From Pseudomonadota bacterium (GTDB lineage: Bacteria > Pseudomonadota > Gammaproteobacteria > Xanthomonadales > Xanthomonadaceae): a DNA stretch of 64,000 bases. This document shows positions 26,038 through 33,623 of the stretch, piece by piece. A program made the translations under genes and the position numbers. The first letter of the stretch is position 1; the number at the start of each line of letters is the position of its first letter. Below the pieces are notes generated by a model, which saw nothing but the letters and a program-made list of their open reading frames with translations, was not told where the DNA came from and did not search any database. The stretch lies in contig JAEWFT010000029.1 in NCBI GenBank assembly GCA_023388715.1, positions 1 to 64,000 of the forward strand, given 5' to 3'.

Positions 26038-27785
26038 TTGGGGTACTGCTCCTCTCCAACCGCCGGCTGCGCCACGTCCATCTGGACGCGCTGCCCGCCA
26101 GTCCAATCCCGCTGCTCAACGCGGCGCAACTCGCCGCCGTCCAGGCGATATATGGTATCAGCCAGCGCCAGGCTTGCCGGGCGGTGGGTGATGAGGATCA
26201 CGGTCCTCTGCTTGAGCACGTCGTGGCATTCAGCAATGAATTCAGCTTCGCCCTCGGGATCGAACATCGCGGTGGCCTCGTCCAACACCAGGATCGGAGG
26301 ATCCTTAAGCAATGCGCGTGCCAGGGCGATGCGCTGTTTCTGGCCGCCGGAGAGGCGCACGCCCTGGTCGCCCACCACGGTGTCGTAGCCCTGCGGAAGC
26401 GCGCTCACGAACTCGTGCGCACGGGCGGCGCGGGCCGCCGCCTCGATCTGCGCCATGGAGGCATCCGCGCGGCCATAGGCGATGTTCTCGGCAATGCTGG
26501 CGTTGAACAGCATCACCTGCTGCGCCACCAGCCCCACTCCTTCTCGAAGCGCAGCGAGCCGGTAGTCGCGCACGTCCACGCCGTCGACGGTGACGCGGCC
26601 CGCACCGGGCTCGAGCAGACGCAGCAACAGGTGCACCAGCGTGCTCTTGCCCGCGCCATTGGGACCGGTCAGGGCCACGGTCTCGCCCGCGGCGATGCGC
26701 AGGCTGAAGCCTTGCAACAGCGGCGGACGGCCCGGATAGGCAAAATCCACGTCCTCGAAGGCGATGTCCCCGCGCACACCTTCGAAGCCGCGGCTGCCAG
26801 TGTCGATTTCCGGCGCCGCGCCCAGCGCAGCCAGCATCCGCTGCGCGGTGCCGCGCGCCGACTGCGTGTTGCCGTATACCCGCGCCAGCTGGCTCACCGG
26901 GTTGACCAGCACCAGCCCGTACAGCACCAGGCTGACCAGCTCGCCCACGCGCAGCTCGTCGCTGGCCACCAGGTGCCCGGCAAGGCCCAGCAGCAGCAAG
27001 ACGGTGCCCGCCCCCAGCACGTGCACCGTCGGCGCAATGGCCCCTTCCAGTCGCGCGCGCTGCAGCTCGATCCCGCGCACCGCCTCCACCCGCTCCGCGT
27101 AGCGCCCGCGCTCCAGCGGATCGGTGGCGAATGCCTTGATCACCGGCAGCATCGACAGGTTCTGCTCGGCCATCGAGGCCTGGTCGGCCCACGCCTGCAT
27201 CGCCGCATGCGACAACGGCCGCAGCCGCCGCCCCACGATCTTCAGCAGCACGAACAGCAGCGGCATCAGCACGCCGATCGCGATCGCGATGGCCGGCGCC
27301 ACCCGCAGCATCATCAGCAACGCGCCGATGAAGGTGAACAGCAACGGCACCAGTGGCACCAGCGTCCCGGTAACAAAATTCGCCAGCCGGTAGACGTCGC
27401 CGGTCAGCAGCGCCAAGACATCGCCGCGCTGGCGCGCGTGGTGCCACGCCAAGGGCAGTGACTGCAGGTGCGCGTAGACATGGCTGCCGGCATTGGCCAC
27501 CAGCCGTCCCGACACGTCCTGCAGCTGGATCGAGACGAAATAGCCCAGCGCCTGCTGGGCGACGATCAGCCCGAACAGCACCCACAGCAGGGGGCCGACG
27601 CCCGAACCCAGCAGCAGGCGGTCGGTGAGCACGCCGCCCAGCCAGGGCTGGGCCAGCGTTGCCGCACTCTGCGCCAGCATCAGGACGAGCGCCAGCAGCA
27701 ACACGGCGCGATGCGGCCGCAGCAGCCCACGCGCCAGCGACCACGGGTCCGCGGTCGCGCCTGCTGCCTCCCCTTCATCCCGCAT
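26028..27785 (-). CDS. Lasso-peptide ABC exporter (fused permease-ATPase, D protein)
   Basis: 585 aa. The N-terminal ~310 residues are a six-helix type I exporter domain. The NBD holds Walker A GPNGAGKST, Q-loop VGLVAQQVMLFN, signature LSGGQKQRIALARAL and Walker B ILVLDEATAMFD. It has no N-terminal C39 peptidase domain, as expected where B2 removes the leader. The ATG at 27785 (MRDEGEAAGA) gives a short cytoplasmic N-terminus. Its gene is 41 bp from, and divergent to, B1. In lasso clusters the D protein exports the mature peptide and gives self-immunity. It overlaps wecA by 10 bp. Confidence 0.9.
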   Translation of the reverse strand: MRDEGEAAGATADPWSLARGLLRPHRAVLLLALVLMLAQSAATLAQPWLGGVLTDRLLLGSGVGPLLWVLFGLIVAQQALGYFVSIQLQDVSGRLVANAGSHVYAHLQSLPLAWHHARQRGDVLALLTGDVYRLANFVTGTLVPLVPLLFTFIGALLMMLRVAPAIAIAIGVLMPLLFVLLKIVGRRLRPLSHAAMQAWADQASMAEQNLSMLPVIKAFATDPLERGRYAERVEAVRGIELQRARLEGAIAPTVHVLGAGTVLLLLGLAGHLVASDELRVGELVSLVLYGLVLVNPVSQLARVYGNTQSARGTAQRMLAALGAAPEIDTGSRGFEGVRGDIAFEDVDFAYPGRPPLLQGFSLRIAAGETVALTGPNGAGKSTLVHLLLRLLEPGAGRVTVDGVDVRDYRLAALREGVGLVAQQVMLFNASIAENIAYGRADASMAQIEAAARAARAHEFVSALPQGYDTVVGDQGVRLSGGQKQRIALARALLKDPPILVLDEATAMFDPEGEAEFIAECHDVLKQRTVILITHRPASLALADTIYRLDGGELRRVEQRDWTGGQRVQMDVAQPAVGEEQYPKWS

Positions 27786-27826
27786 AGCCGCTACCCTGTG
27801 GACTGATCCCGCACACACCGGACAGC

Positions 27827-28120
27827 ATGACCGCTCCCCCCACAGACGTCACCTTCGACACCGTCCTGGCCCATTCGCCGGAGGTCATGTTCCAGGAGGT
27901 GGGCGGCGAGGCGGTGTTGCTCGACCTGGCGAGCGAACAGTATTTCGGGCTCGATCCGGTCGGTACCCGCATCTGGTCCCTGATCGATGGCGACGCCCCG
28001 CTGGTCCGGATCCATGCCGCGCTGTGCAGCGAATTCGATGCCGAACCCGAGCGCATCGGCGATGACCTGCTGGCACTGGCACGTGCGCTCTCGGAAGCGG
28101 GGCTGGTGCAGGCGCGCTGA
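27827..28120 (+). CDS. Lasso-peptide B1 protein (PqqD-like RiPP recognition element)
   Basis: 97 aa. A PqqD-fold winged-helix RRE that binds the leader peptide and delivers it to protease and cyclase. The pattern FQEVGGEAVLLDLASEQYFGLDPVGTRIW is the standard PqqD/B1 core. B1 and B2 are separate proteins here, as in the split-B lasso clusters. The stop overlaps the B2 start (TGATG), so the two are coupled. It begins 41 bp from the divergent exporter. Confidence 0.92.
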   Translation: MTAPPTDVTFDTVLAHSPEVMFQEVGGEAVLLDLASEQYFGLDPVGTRIWSLIDGDAPLVRIHAALCSEFDAEPERIGDDLLALARALSEAGLVQAR

Positions 28121-28587
28121 TGGGCGGCTTGCGGCAATGGCTCGGCTTGCCCTCGCATGAGCGCCGGCTGCTGCTGGCGCTTGCGCTGCTGCAGCCGGTG
28201 ATTTCGCTGGGCCTGCGCCTGCGCGGGTTTCGTCGCATGCAGGCCTGGCTGGATTGGCTTGGCACTCAGGCTACCCCGCACCGCGCCTCCCCCGGTGAAA
28301 TGGCCACGGCCGAGCGGCTGGCGCAGCTGGCCGCGATCGCCGGGCGGCGCGGCCCGGTTGCCACGACCTGCCTGCGTCAGGCGCTGGCGGTGCAGTGGAT
28401 GCTCAGGCGTCGCGGCCTGTCGCCAGAACTCCGCTTCGGGGTAGACCGCATAGGCGAGACGCCCGACATGCACGCTTGGGTGGAACTGGAGGGCGTGCCA
28501 CTGGCGCAGCCACAGCTGCGGCATCGGGCGTTTCAGCCAGCCAAGTCGGCCAGCACCGCATCCACCACGGAATCGAGCACGTCGTAG
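28120..28587 (+). CDS. Lasso-peptide B2 leader peptidase (transglutaminase-like)
   Basis: 155 aa. A transglutaminase-fold cysteine protease that cuts the leader before the cyclase closes the ring. The catalytic Cys84 is in VATTCLRQALAVQWML and His118 in DMHAWVELEG. The third acidic residue of the usual Cys-His-Asp triad is not obvious at the expected spacing after His118, which deserves a check. The ATG at 28120 overlaps the B1 stop. The last 55 bp overlap the 3' end of the kinase gene on the other strand, which is unusual. Confidence 0.9.
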   Translation: MGGLRQWLGLPSHERRLLLALALLQPVISLGLRLRGFRRMQAWLDWLGTQATPHRASPGEMATAERLAQLAAIAGRRGPVATTCLRQALAVQWMLRRRGLSPELRFGVDRIGETPDMHAWVELEGVPLAQPQLRHRAFQPAKSASTASTTESSTS

Positions 28588-29357
28588 CGGCGCGGGTAGT
28601 CCAGGCGCCGAATCGCTATTTCACGCACCAAGCGGGCATGGGCCTGCAGGTTGCGCCGCAGGACCTCGGGATTCTTGATGTCGAGGACAAAGGCGTTGGC
28701 GGTGAGTCCCATCAACGCCTGGGACGCAGACACAGGCTCGATCACCGGAGATTCCGCGTCTCCCGGGCCCAGCAGGTAGATGCGCGCCAGCGGCAGTTCC
28801 GTGGCGTGGTAAGGGAGGCCGTCGCCCGCCATGAGGCGGGGCTTGGGCGAACCCGCGACGTATGCGGCCTCGCCATCACCCAGCACTTCCGCACTGTCTT
28901 CCCACAGGCGCAGGTAGGGCACATGGGGGCGCACGTATGCCTGCGGACCCCCGAGTTCGAGGTGCAGGCAGTCATCCGACAGGAACGGCATCCCACGTCG
29001 CGCAAACGCAGCAGTGAGCGTGGACTTGCCCTGCCCCGAGGGCGCCAGAAAGGCGACGGCCTGATCGCCCGCCGCGACGGCACCTCCGTGGAACACCTGT
29101 TCCCCTCGCAAGGAGAGCAGCAGCGGCTGCACTTGCTGCTCGAGAATGGCACGCCAGCCTTCGGCACCCGGACTCGGGCGACACTGCACCTCACCAGCAT
29201 GGGTGATCAAGAACTCGGCCACCCCTGGAAAGCGGATCAGGAATCCACTTTCGTCTTGGAAAAACAGAGTTGTAGGCGCTTCCGGGCTACCCCAGGTCTG
29301 ATACGGCGCGGTCACATGCATGCCTGAGCGAGGCTTCACTCTTCTCGTTGCATGCAT
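28533..29357 (-). CDS. HprK-like kinase of the lasso cluster (K protein)
   Basis: 274 aa if started at 29357; an ATG at 29321 (MHVTAPYQTW) would give 262 aa, and neither has a strong RBS. The core has VFHGGAVAAGDQAVAFLAPSGQ followed by GKST, which is Walker A at about residues 105-113, and the acidic pair in PFLSDDCLHL (Asp128-Asp129), as in HPr kinases. It is too short and out of context for a PTS HPr kinase. In paeninodin-type clusters such a kinase phosphorylates a serine near the C-terminus of the precursor. Transcribed with A2, whose stop lies 24 bases upstream. Confidence 0.85.
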   Translation of the reverse strand: MHATRRVKPRSGMHVTAPYQTWGSPEAPTTLFFQDESGFLIRFPGVAEFLITHAGEVQCRPSPGAEGWRAILEQQVQPLLLSLRGEQVFHGGAVAAGDQAVAFLAPSGQGKSTLTAAFARRGMPFLSDDCLHLELGGPQAYVRPHVPYLRLWEDSAEVLGDGEAAYVAGSPKPRLMAGDGLPYHATELPLARIYLLGPGDAESPVIEPVSASQALMGLTANAFVLDIKNPEVLRRNLQAHARLVREIAIRRLDYPRRYDVLDSVVDAVLADLAG

Positions 29358-29381
29358 GCACTCGAGCAGCCACTGCGTGTT

Positions 29382-29564
29382 TCAGCAGGAAGTGTTGACC
29401 TTATGGTCCGTGAGAGCCCGACATGCTGGATAATTTGCGCCCTCACTTGACTGTCCGCTCCCCGCCGCTGTCAACAATGACAAGTCACCCAGACGGATTA
29501 CCGCCGGTGAGGAATAGGCACGCTTGCTGGCTCCCGCACCACATGAAGAAAGCTGAATAGCCAT
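29382..29564 (-). CDS. Lasso-peptide precursor A2 (core with two cysteines)
   Basis: 60 aa from the ATG at 29564, with AAGGGGGG upstream. The leader has the RRE-binding pattern Y-x2-P-x-hydrophobic-x2-LG-x4-LT (YSSPAVIRLGDLSLLT, Tyr17-Thr32). The invariant Thr at position -2 predicts cleavage after Ala33. The 27-residue core then begins AGSGQSSEGANYPAC, with Ala1 and Glu8 positioned for an eight-residue macrolactam. Core Cys15 and C-terminal Cys27 could form a disulfide across the threaded tail. The tail ends NTSC. Known of the family: ring of 7-9 residues closed on Asp or Glu. The ring assignment here is inference. Confidence 0.85.
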   Translation of the reverse strand: MAIQLSSCGAGASKRAYSSPAVIRLGDLSLLTAAGSGQSSEGANYPACRALTDHKVNTSC

Positions 29565-29614
29565 GATTCCCCCCTTAGTTCAGCGACTAGGGAGGACGTT
29601 ATCACAGTTCTGTC

Positions 29615-29631
29615 GTGATGAACATCACTAT
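29615..29631 (-). promoter_or_regulatory. Palindrome at a possible -10 element upstream of precursor A2
   Basis: GTGATG-AA-CATCAC at 29615-29628 is a perfect 6-bp inverted repeat with a 2-bp spacer. On the minus strand it overlaps TATAGT (29626-29631), a fair -10 hexamer, about 60 bp before the A2 start. It could be an operator controlling A2 separately from A1, or an mRNA hairpin. No -35 is convincing. Confidence 0.4.
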
Positions 29632-29717
29632 ATCCGCGATGTTTGGGAAAGACCGTCCGCGTTAGCTGCTCAACCCATCTACCAGCGGAAGACTCGCTTG
29701 AATCGCGCTTGGCCTTC

Positions 29718-29867
29718 TCAGCCGTTCGGATTCGGCCTCTTTGACTTCGTGCCCTGTCCATTGATCTGTTCGAAGTTACCGGTGGATCCAGCCGCGGTCA
29801 GCTTGCCCAGATCACCAAGTTCAGCCAACTGCGGTGCGCGATAAGGCTTGCGAGATTGTTCGTCCAT
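29718..29867 (-). CDS. Lasso-peptide precursor A1
   Basis: 49 aa from the ATG at 29867, with AAGGAG 7 bases upstream. The leader motif YRAPQLAELGDLGKLT runs from Tyr9 to Thr24, and Thr24 at -2 predicts cleavage after Ala25. The 24-residue core begins AGSTGNFEQING, giving Ala1 and Glu8 for an eight-membered ring, the same geometry as A2 although the tails are unrelated. The tail is polar and basic (GTKSKRPNPNG) with Pro20 and Pro22. There are no cysteines and no C-terminal serine. It starts 86 bp after the cyclase gene on the same strand. Confidence 0.88.
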   Translation of the reverse strand: MDEQSRKPYRAPQLAELGDLGKLTAAGSTGNFEQINGQGTKSKRPNPNG

Positions 29868-29880
29868 GAGAGGCTCCTTG

Positions 29881-29953
29881 AGGCCCGGGAAATTCACTGT
29901 CGCAACATGCAGCACGACTCGCTGCAGCGTCGTGACAGTCGTCGCAAAACACG
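29881..29953 (-). promoter_or_regulatory. Cyclase-A1 spacer with an inverted repeat
   Basis: Between the cyclase stop and A1 the minus strand carries CACGAC-N10-GTCGTG, with GCTGCAGC in the loop region. This would fold into a hairpin about 45-65 nt before the A1 start. In many RiPP operons a hairpin beside the precursor raises precursor mRNA level over the enzyme genes. There is no U-run, so it is not a simple terminator. Confidence 0.3.
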
Positions 29954-31891
29954 TCAGGGAGGATAGTTGGCAGCGCGTGAAGGGTCTGTGTTCTGGGAAA
30001 GCCCGACCAGCCAGCGCTGGAGCGTGCTGATCTCCATGGCCAGGTCGTTGTTCCCGAGGTCCGCGGTGCCGGCTGCCCAACCCTGACGCGCGCGCGCCAG
30101 CATCGCGGCATCAAACCATCCCGCCACCACGCCGTCGTCGTCCGCCAAGGCCGCTGTTACGTTTTCCCTTCCCGCCTCCAGCACGGTGCGGGTCACCTGC
30201 GGCCCCAGATGGCGCTTGTCCGAATGCCACGCCACCGGCCCCAGCTCCGGCGCATAGGCGGTGCGCGCGACATGCTTAGTCCAGCCGTCGCGCACCACCA
30301 CGTCCATCGGCACGCGCAGGAAGAACTCCAACACCCGCATGTCGGACCACGGGTGGCGGGCTTCCACGCCAAAGCGCGCCGCCGCGAGGTCGAAGCCTTC
30401 CATGCCGCGCATCAGACCCGGATTGGTCCACACGTAGTGGCGGTAGCCCGTCCAGTCGCGCAGCATCGGATCAGCGCGAAGCGCGAGGCGCTGGGCAAGT
30501 ACGCGCTGCCGCATCTTTAGGGCCATGACGCGATCGGGATGGAGCGTGCCAACAAACGGGCGCCCACCGGCACGGGCATCCGACAGACGATAGCGCCACC
30601 TCGCCATCCACTCCCGCTCCAGTCTGTGCGCAATGCCTGCGCTGTAAATCCTCGCCGCCGACTGCCCCCTCAGGTAGGTATGGGTCTTCGAGGCGGCGCG
30701 CGCCTCGCGCCACGCCGCCAACGGGCGGCCGGCCAGTGCCATGCGACCGACATAGTTGTTGGGAGCGGATGTCGCCAGATCGCCGTCGATCCCGTCGAGC
30801 ATCACCCGGCTGCCGCTTGCTGCTGCAGCCAGGTTGACCAGCATCGGCAGGGTGATCGAGTTGCGCACCGGGTGGGCGTGCTCGAAGACCTCGCGCGCGA
30901 GCGCCGGGAGATCCACCACCGCCTCAACACCCGGCACGGGGAGCCGCAGGGCGTCTGGGGACTGCGCCAGCAGCGCCTCGATGTTGGCGCGCTCCTCTTC
31001 GGCGCCGGGCTGATTGGCTACCACCGAAACTCGCCGCAGCGGCAGGCCTTGGGCCAGAGCGCTCGCGTGTACGGCAGCCGAGTCGATACCGCCGCTCAGC
31101 ATCAGCGCAGGCGTGGTCGGCGCGCGCAGGCGCACCCGCACGGCATCGTCGAATACCTCACGGAATGCCGCGACGTAGTCCGCGTGCGATCCGAGCTTCA
31201 GCGGCTCCAGCGGGCCGAACGACCAGTAGCGGCGCAGTGAAACGCGGCCGGACGATTGAGCTTCCAGCAGCTCGCCGGGCATCAGCCGGCGCACGTCGCG
31301 ATACAGGGTGGCGCTGCGATCGCCATCATCGAAAATCGGCACCAGGTTGCTGGCGACGCGATCGGGATTGGGAGCGGACGGGATGCCATCAATCGCGAGT
31401 AGCGCTTCCGCCTCGGACGCGAACGCCAGCAGGCGTGGCGTACGCGCCCAGTACAGCGGCCGCACGCCAATCCTGTCGCGCACCAAGGTCAGCTGCGCGC
31501 GCGCCGGTTCCCACACCGCCAGCGCGTAGTCGCCCAGCACGTGCCGCCAGAGTTCCTCGCGCCAGTGCAGCCAGGCCTGCGCGAACAGGCGCGCATTACC
31601 GATGGCATCCAGTTCGGCGTTGGCGATCCCCAGCGCACGGGCCAGCGCCTCGCGATCGTCGATGCGGCCGTCCACTACCAGTCGCGCGCCATCCGGCAGC
31701 GTTTCGGGCTGGACCTCGAGGTGCGATTGCGGCGCCGCATGCAGCGCGCCAAACGCAACTGCGCAGGCGCCGCCGTCAAACAGCTGGGTGCCGTGCGGAC
31801 TGCGATGCACCATGCGCCCGGCCATGTGCCGCACGAAGCCGGCCGCGGTCGGTGCGCCGTCGAAGCGCAGCATGCCGGAAATGGCTGCCAT
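29954..31891 (-). CDS. Lasso cyclase, asparagine-synthetase-like (C protein)
   Basis: 645 aa. It activates the Asp/Glu side chain of the core as an acyl-AMP and closes the macrolactam on the N-terminal amine. The N-terminal glutaminase-like domain starts MAAISGML, so the Cys2 nucleophile of true AsnB (MCG...) is absent and glutamine cannot be hydrolysed, as in known lasso cyclases. The synthetase domain keeps the PP-loop LMLSGGIDSAAV at residues 264-275. A C-terminal extension (TADLGNNDLAMEISTLQRWL) is typical of the split-B clusters. The ATG at 31891 is the family-like start. First gene of the C-A1-A2-K run. Confidence 0.93.
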   Translation of the reverse strand: MAAISGMLRFDGAPTAAGFVRHMAGRMVHRSPHGTQLFDGGACAVAFGALHAAPQSHLEVQPETLPDGARLVVDGRIDDREALARALGIANAELDAIGNARLFAQAWLHWREELWRHVLGDYALAVWEPARAQLTLVRDRIGVRPLYWARTPRLLAFASEAEALLAIDGIPSAPNPDRVASNLVPIFDDGDRSATLYRDVRRLMPGELLEAQSSGRVSLRRYWSFGPLEPLKLGSHADYVAAFREVFDDAVRVRLRAPTTPALMLSGGIDSAAVHASALAQGLPLRRVSVVANQPGAEEERANIEALLAQSPDALRLPVPGVEAVVDLPALAREVFEHAHPVRNSITLPMLVNLAAAASGSRVMLDGIDGDLATSAPNNYVGRMALAGRPLAAWREARAASKTHTYLRGQSAARIYSAGIAHRLEREWMARWRYRLSDARAGGRPFVGTLHPDRVMALKMRQRVLAQRLALRADPMLRDWTGYRHYVWTNPGLMRGMEGFDLAAARFGVEARHPWSDMRVLEFFLRVPMDVVVRDGWTKHVARTAYAPELGPVAWHSDKRHLGPQVTRTVLEAGRENVTAALADDDGVVAGWFDAAMLARARQGWAAGTADLGNNDLAMEISTLQRWLVGLSQNTDPSRAANYPP

Positions 31892-32007
31892 CAGCGCTTT
31901 ACCGCGTTGGAGTAGCTACCCTTCCCGGGCTCCAGACCCGGTGCGAGCGACTGGCGTCGCACATGACCGCACACGGGTAAGACTTCGCCTGTCATGAGCA
32001 GCATGTT

Positions 32008-32028
32008 CGCGGGGATCAAATCCCCGCG
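32008..32028. other. Perfect hairpin in the lasso operon leader
   Basis: CGCGGGGAT/ATCCCCGCG, nine base pairs with loop CAA. Neither strand has a T-run after it, so it is not a canonical terminator. If the cyclase mRNA starts upstream of it, this would be a stable leader structure. Confidence 0.45.
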
Positions 32029-32357
32029 CAAGGCTACCGATCATTTACTTTACGGTACGGGATCAGGATTTCCAGCCCTGACGCAAACGCAAGCCCGCCA
32101 CAGTTGCCGAACTGCGTGCTTGAAGCCGATCTTAGGGGCTGCGTTCTGGGCCGCGCGCTACAGCGGATGCCGCATCAGACGCACGGCCTAGCGAAACTCG
32201 CGTTAACACAGTTTCCTTGGCCGAGCCCCTCATTATTCTTACCCGACCCTGCCGCGGTAACAGTCGTCAGCCGCCCAAGCGATTCGAGCCGCGGAGTGGC
32301 ATAAGCGAGCTTCTCATGCGGGTTGTATTCGCTGCGACGCGCCATCTGTTTGCATCT

Positions 32358-32382
32358 CTACCTAAGGTAGGCACAGCCTACC
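32358..32382. other. Pair of overlapping, mutually exclusive hairpins
   Basis: CTACC-taa-GGTAG (32358-32370) and GGTAGGC-aca-GCCTACC (32366-32382) share the strand GGTAG, so only one can form at a time. On the minus strand this lies ~100 bases after the nucleotidyltransferase stop. It may be chance, a 3'-end structure, or a switch. Confidence 0.35.
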
Positions 32383-32480
32383 CATCTCCGTCACGCAGGA
32401 CTTGTGCGAAGCGTCCAAAACGCGCCATATGTCACACATTGCAATCGGCGACGTTCGCGCCCCCCCATGTCCCCAATCGC

Positions 32481-33623
32481 TCACCGCCGGATATAGCCAC
32501 GCCACCGGCCAATCCCGTCGCGCAGGCGGCGCACAAGGATGCGCCCCTGCCCCGCGCCATCGAGGCCGTAGCGGACCTTCATGTGCGCAGCGTTGGGAAA
32601 CAGGACTTGCCGCATCCAGCGCAGCTTCTGCACGCCAGTCAGCGTCCGCAATGTGGCCTGCTGGAAATACGACCAGCTGCGCAACCGTTCGCTTTGGAGA
32701 GGCTCGCACGCCGCCGCGTCGCGCAACCGCGCCAAGCCAAGCTCATCGATCGTCGCGCCGAAACGCATGCCGCATGCAAGCAGCGCTCCGAGCAGCGGAT
32801 CGGCCAATCGCGCTCTGATCGCGACTGCAATCGCCTTCGTCTGCTCTTCGGGATCGAGGCCCGTCCAGAGCAGGTGGATGTCATACAACCATCGCAGGCG
32901 GTTTTCGCGGCGGGTGAGGTGATTGACCGCGCGGTGCATGCAGGCGTGCAGCAACGCATCTGTCGCACATAGCCCGCGTGTGCCGTCGCCCAGCGCGGGC
33001 AATGCGCGCGCGCCACCGTGCAGGCGTTGCCAGTCCAGCCGGTTCGCGAACAGCGCATCGTTGCTGAGATCCCAATGCAGGTCGAGTTCCAGCTGCGCGC
33101 GCGACGACCACGCCAGCAGCTCGTGGACCACGAGGTCACCGGCGATGTGGGGGTTGGGCAATGCATAGCCGAGTGGAGCGAGCACCTGAGCCGCGCGCAG
33201 GGTGGTCGCGTGGTCGGGCAACAGCAGGTCGATGTCTGCGATGTCGCGCAGGTGAGCACTGGGATACAGCCACTGGCCCAGCGCAATGCCCTTCAACCAC
33301 AGCGTAGGGATCCCGGCCTCGTGCAGGGCACGCTGGATCCTTCGCGCCTCGGAAAGACACAGCAAGCTGCGCGCTGCGCACAACCGCGCACGTGCCGTGA
33401 GGCGCTCCATGAGCTCCAGCGGCACCGGATGTAACGCATCGATCTCCGACAGCCGCGCGTGCACCAGGCTCACCACGCCCTCGCGCTCGCAGGCGGCCGG
33501 CACGGCGTCCACGCCGTGGCGGGCGACCGCTTGCGCCGGCGTGACGGCGAAAGCACGCACCAGCCAAGCAGCGAGGATGGCGTGGAGTTCCGCTTCGCCT
33601 GTGGTGGCTGCCTCGGCCGTCAT
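32481..33623 (-). CDS. Nucleotidyltransferase-fold protein (PF14907 type) of lasso clusters
   Basis: 380 aa. The nucleotidyltransferase core is GIPTLWLKGIALGQWLYPSA then HLRDIADIDLLLPDH, with Asp127, Asp130 and Asp132 as probable metal ligands. HWDLSNDALF and a His-rich CMHRAVNHLTRRENRLRWLYDI follow. Proteins of this type occur beside the kinase in some lasso clusters; the one in the pseudomycoidin cluster was reported to add hexoses to the phosphorylated tail. That this protein does the same is inference. It starts with an ATGA overlap of the ligase gene's stop, so the two are coupled. It lies 589 bp upstream of the cyclase on the same strand. Confidence 0.82.
   Translation of the reverse strand: MTAEAATTGEAELHAILAAWLVRAFAVTPAQAVARHGVDAVPAACEREGVVSLVHARLSEIDALHPVPLELMERLTARARLCAARSLLCLSEARRIQRALHEAGIPTLWLKGIALGQWLYPSAHLRDIADIDLLLPDHATTLRAAQVLAPLGYALPNPHIAGDLVVHELLAWSSRAQLELDLHWDLSNDALFANRLDWQRLHGGARALPALGDGTRGLCATDALLHACMHRAVNHLTRRENRLRWLYDIHLLWTGLDPEEQTKAIAVAIRARLADPLLGALLACGMRFGATIDELGLARLRDAAACEPLQSERLRSWSYFQQATLRTLTGVQKLRWMRQVLFPNAAHMKVRYGLDGAGQGRILVRRLRDGIGRWRGYIRR

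Larger units (their letters stand above)
31892..32480. other. 589-bp gene-free region between the cyclase and nucleotidyltransferase genes
   Basis: No convincing gene was seen. It should hold the promoter of the C-A1-A2-K operon. A perfect 9-bp stem with a 3-nt loop, CGCGGGGAT-CAA-ATCCCCGCG, lies at 32008-32028, about 120 bp before the cyclase start. Two mutually exclusive hairpins sharing GGTAG lie at 32358-32382. It looks less GC-rich than the flanking genes, which would suit regulatory or transferred DNA. Confidence 0.5.

Noticed and set aside
28533..29357. PTS HPr kinase/phosphorylase
   Set aside because: Too short, lacks the HprK phosphorylase context and ptsH; sits in the lasso cluster next to the precursors.
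29563..29844. A plus-strand open frame opposite precursors A1 and A2
   Set aside because: It has no RBS and is fully antisense to the well-supported A1 gene.
31994..32191. A 65-codon plus-strand open frame in the gap upstream of the cyclase
   Set aside because: No RBS and no recognisable features. Not reported as a gene.
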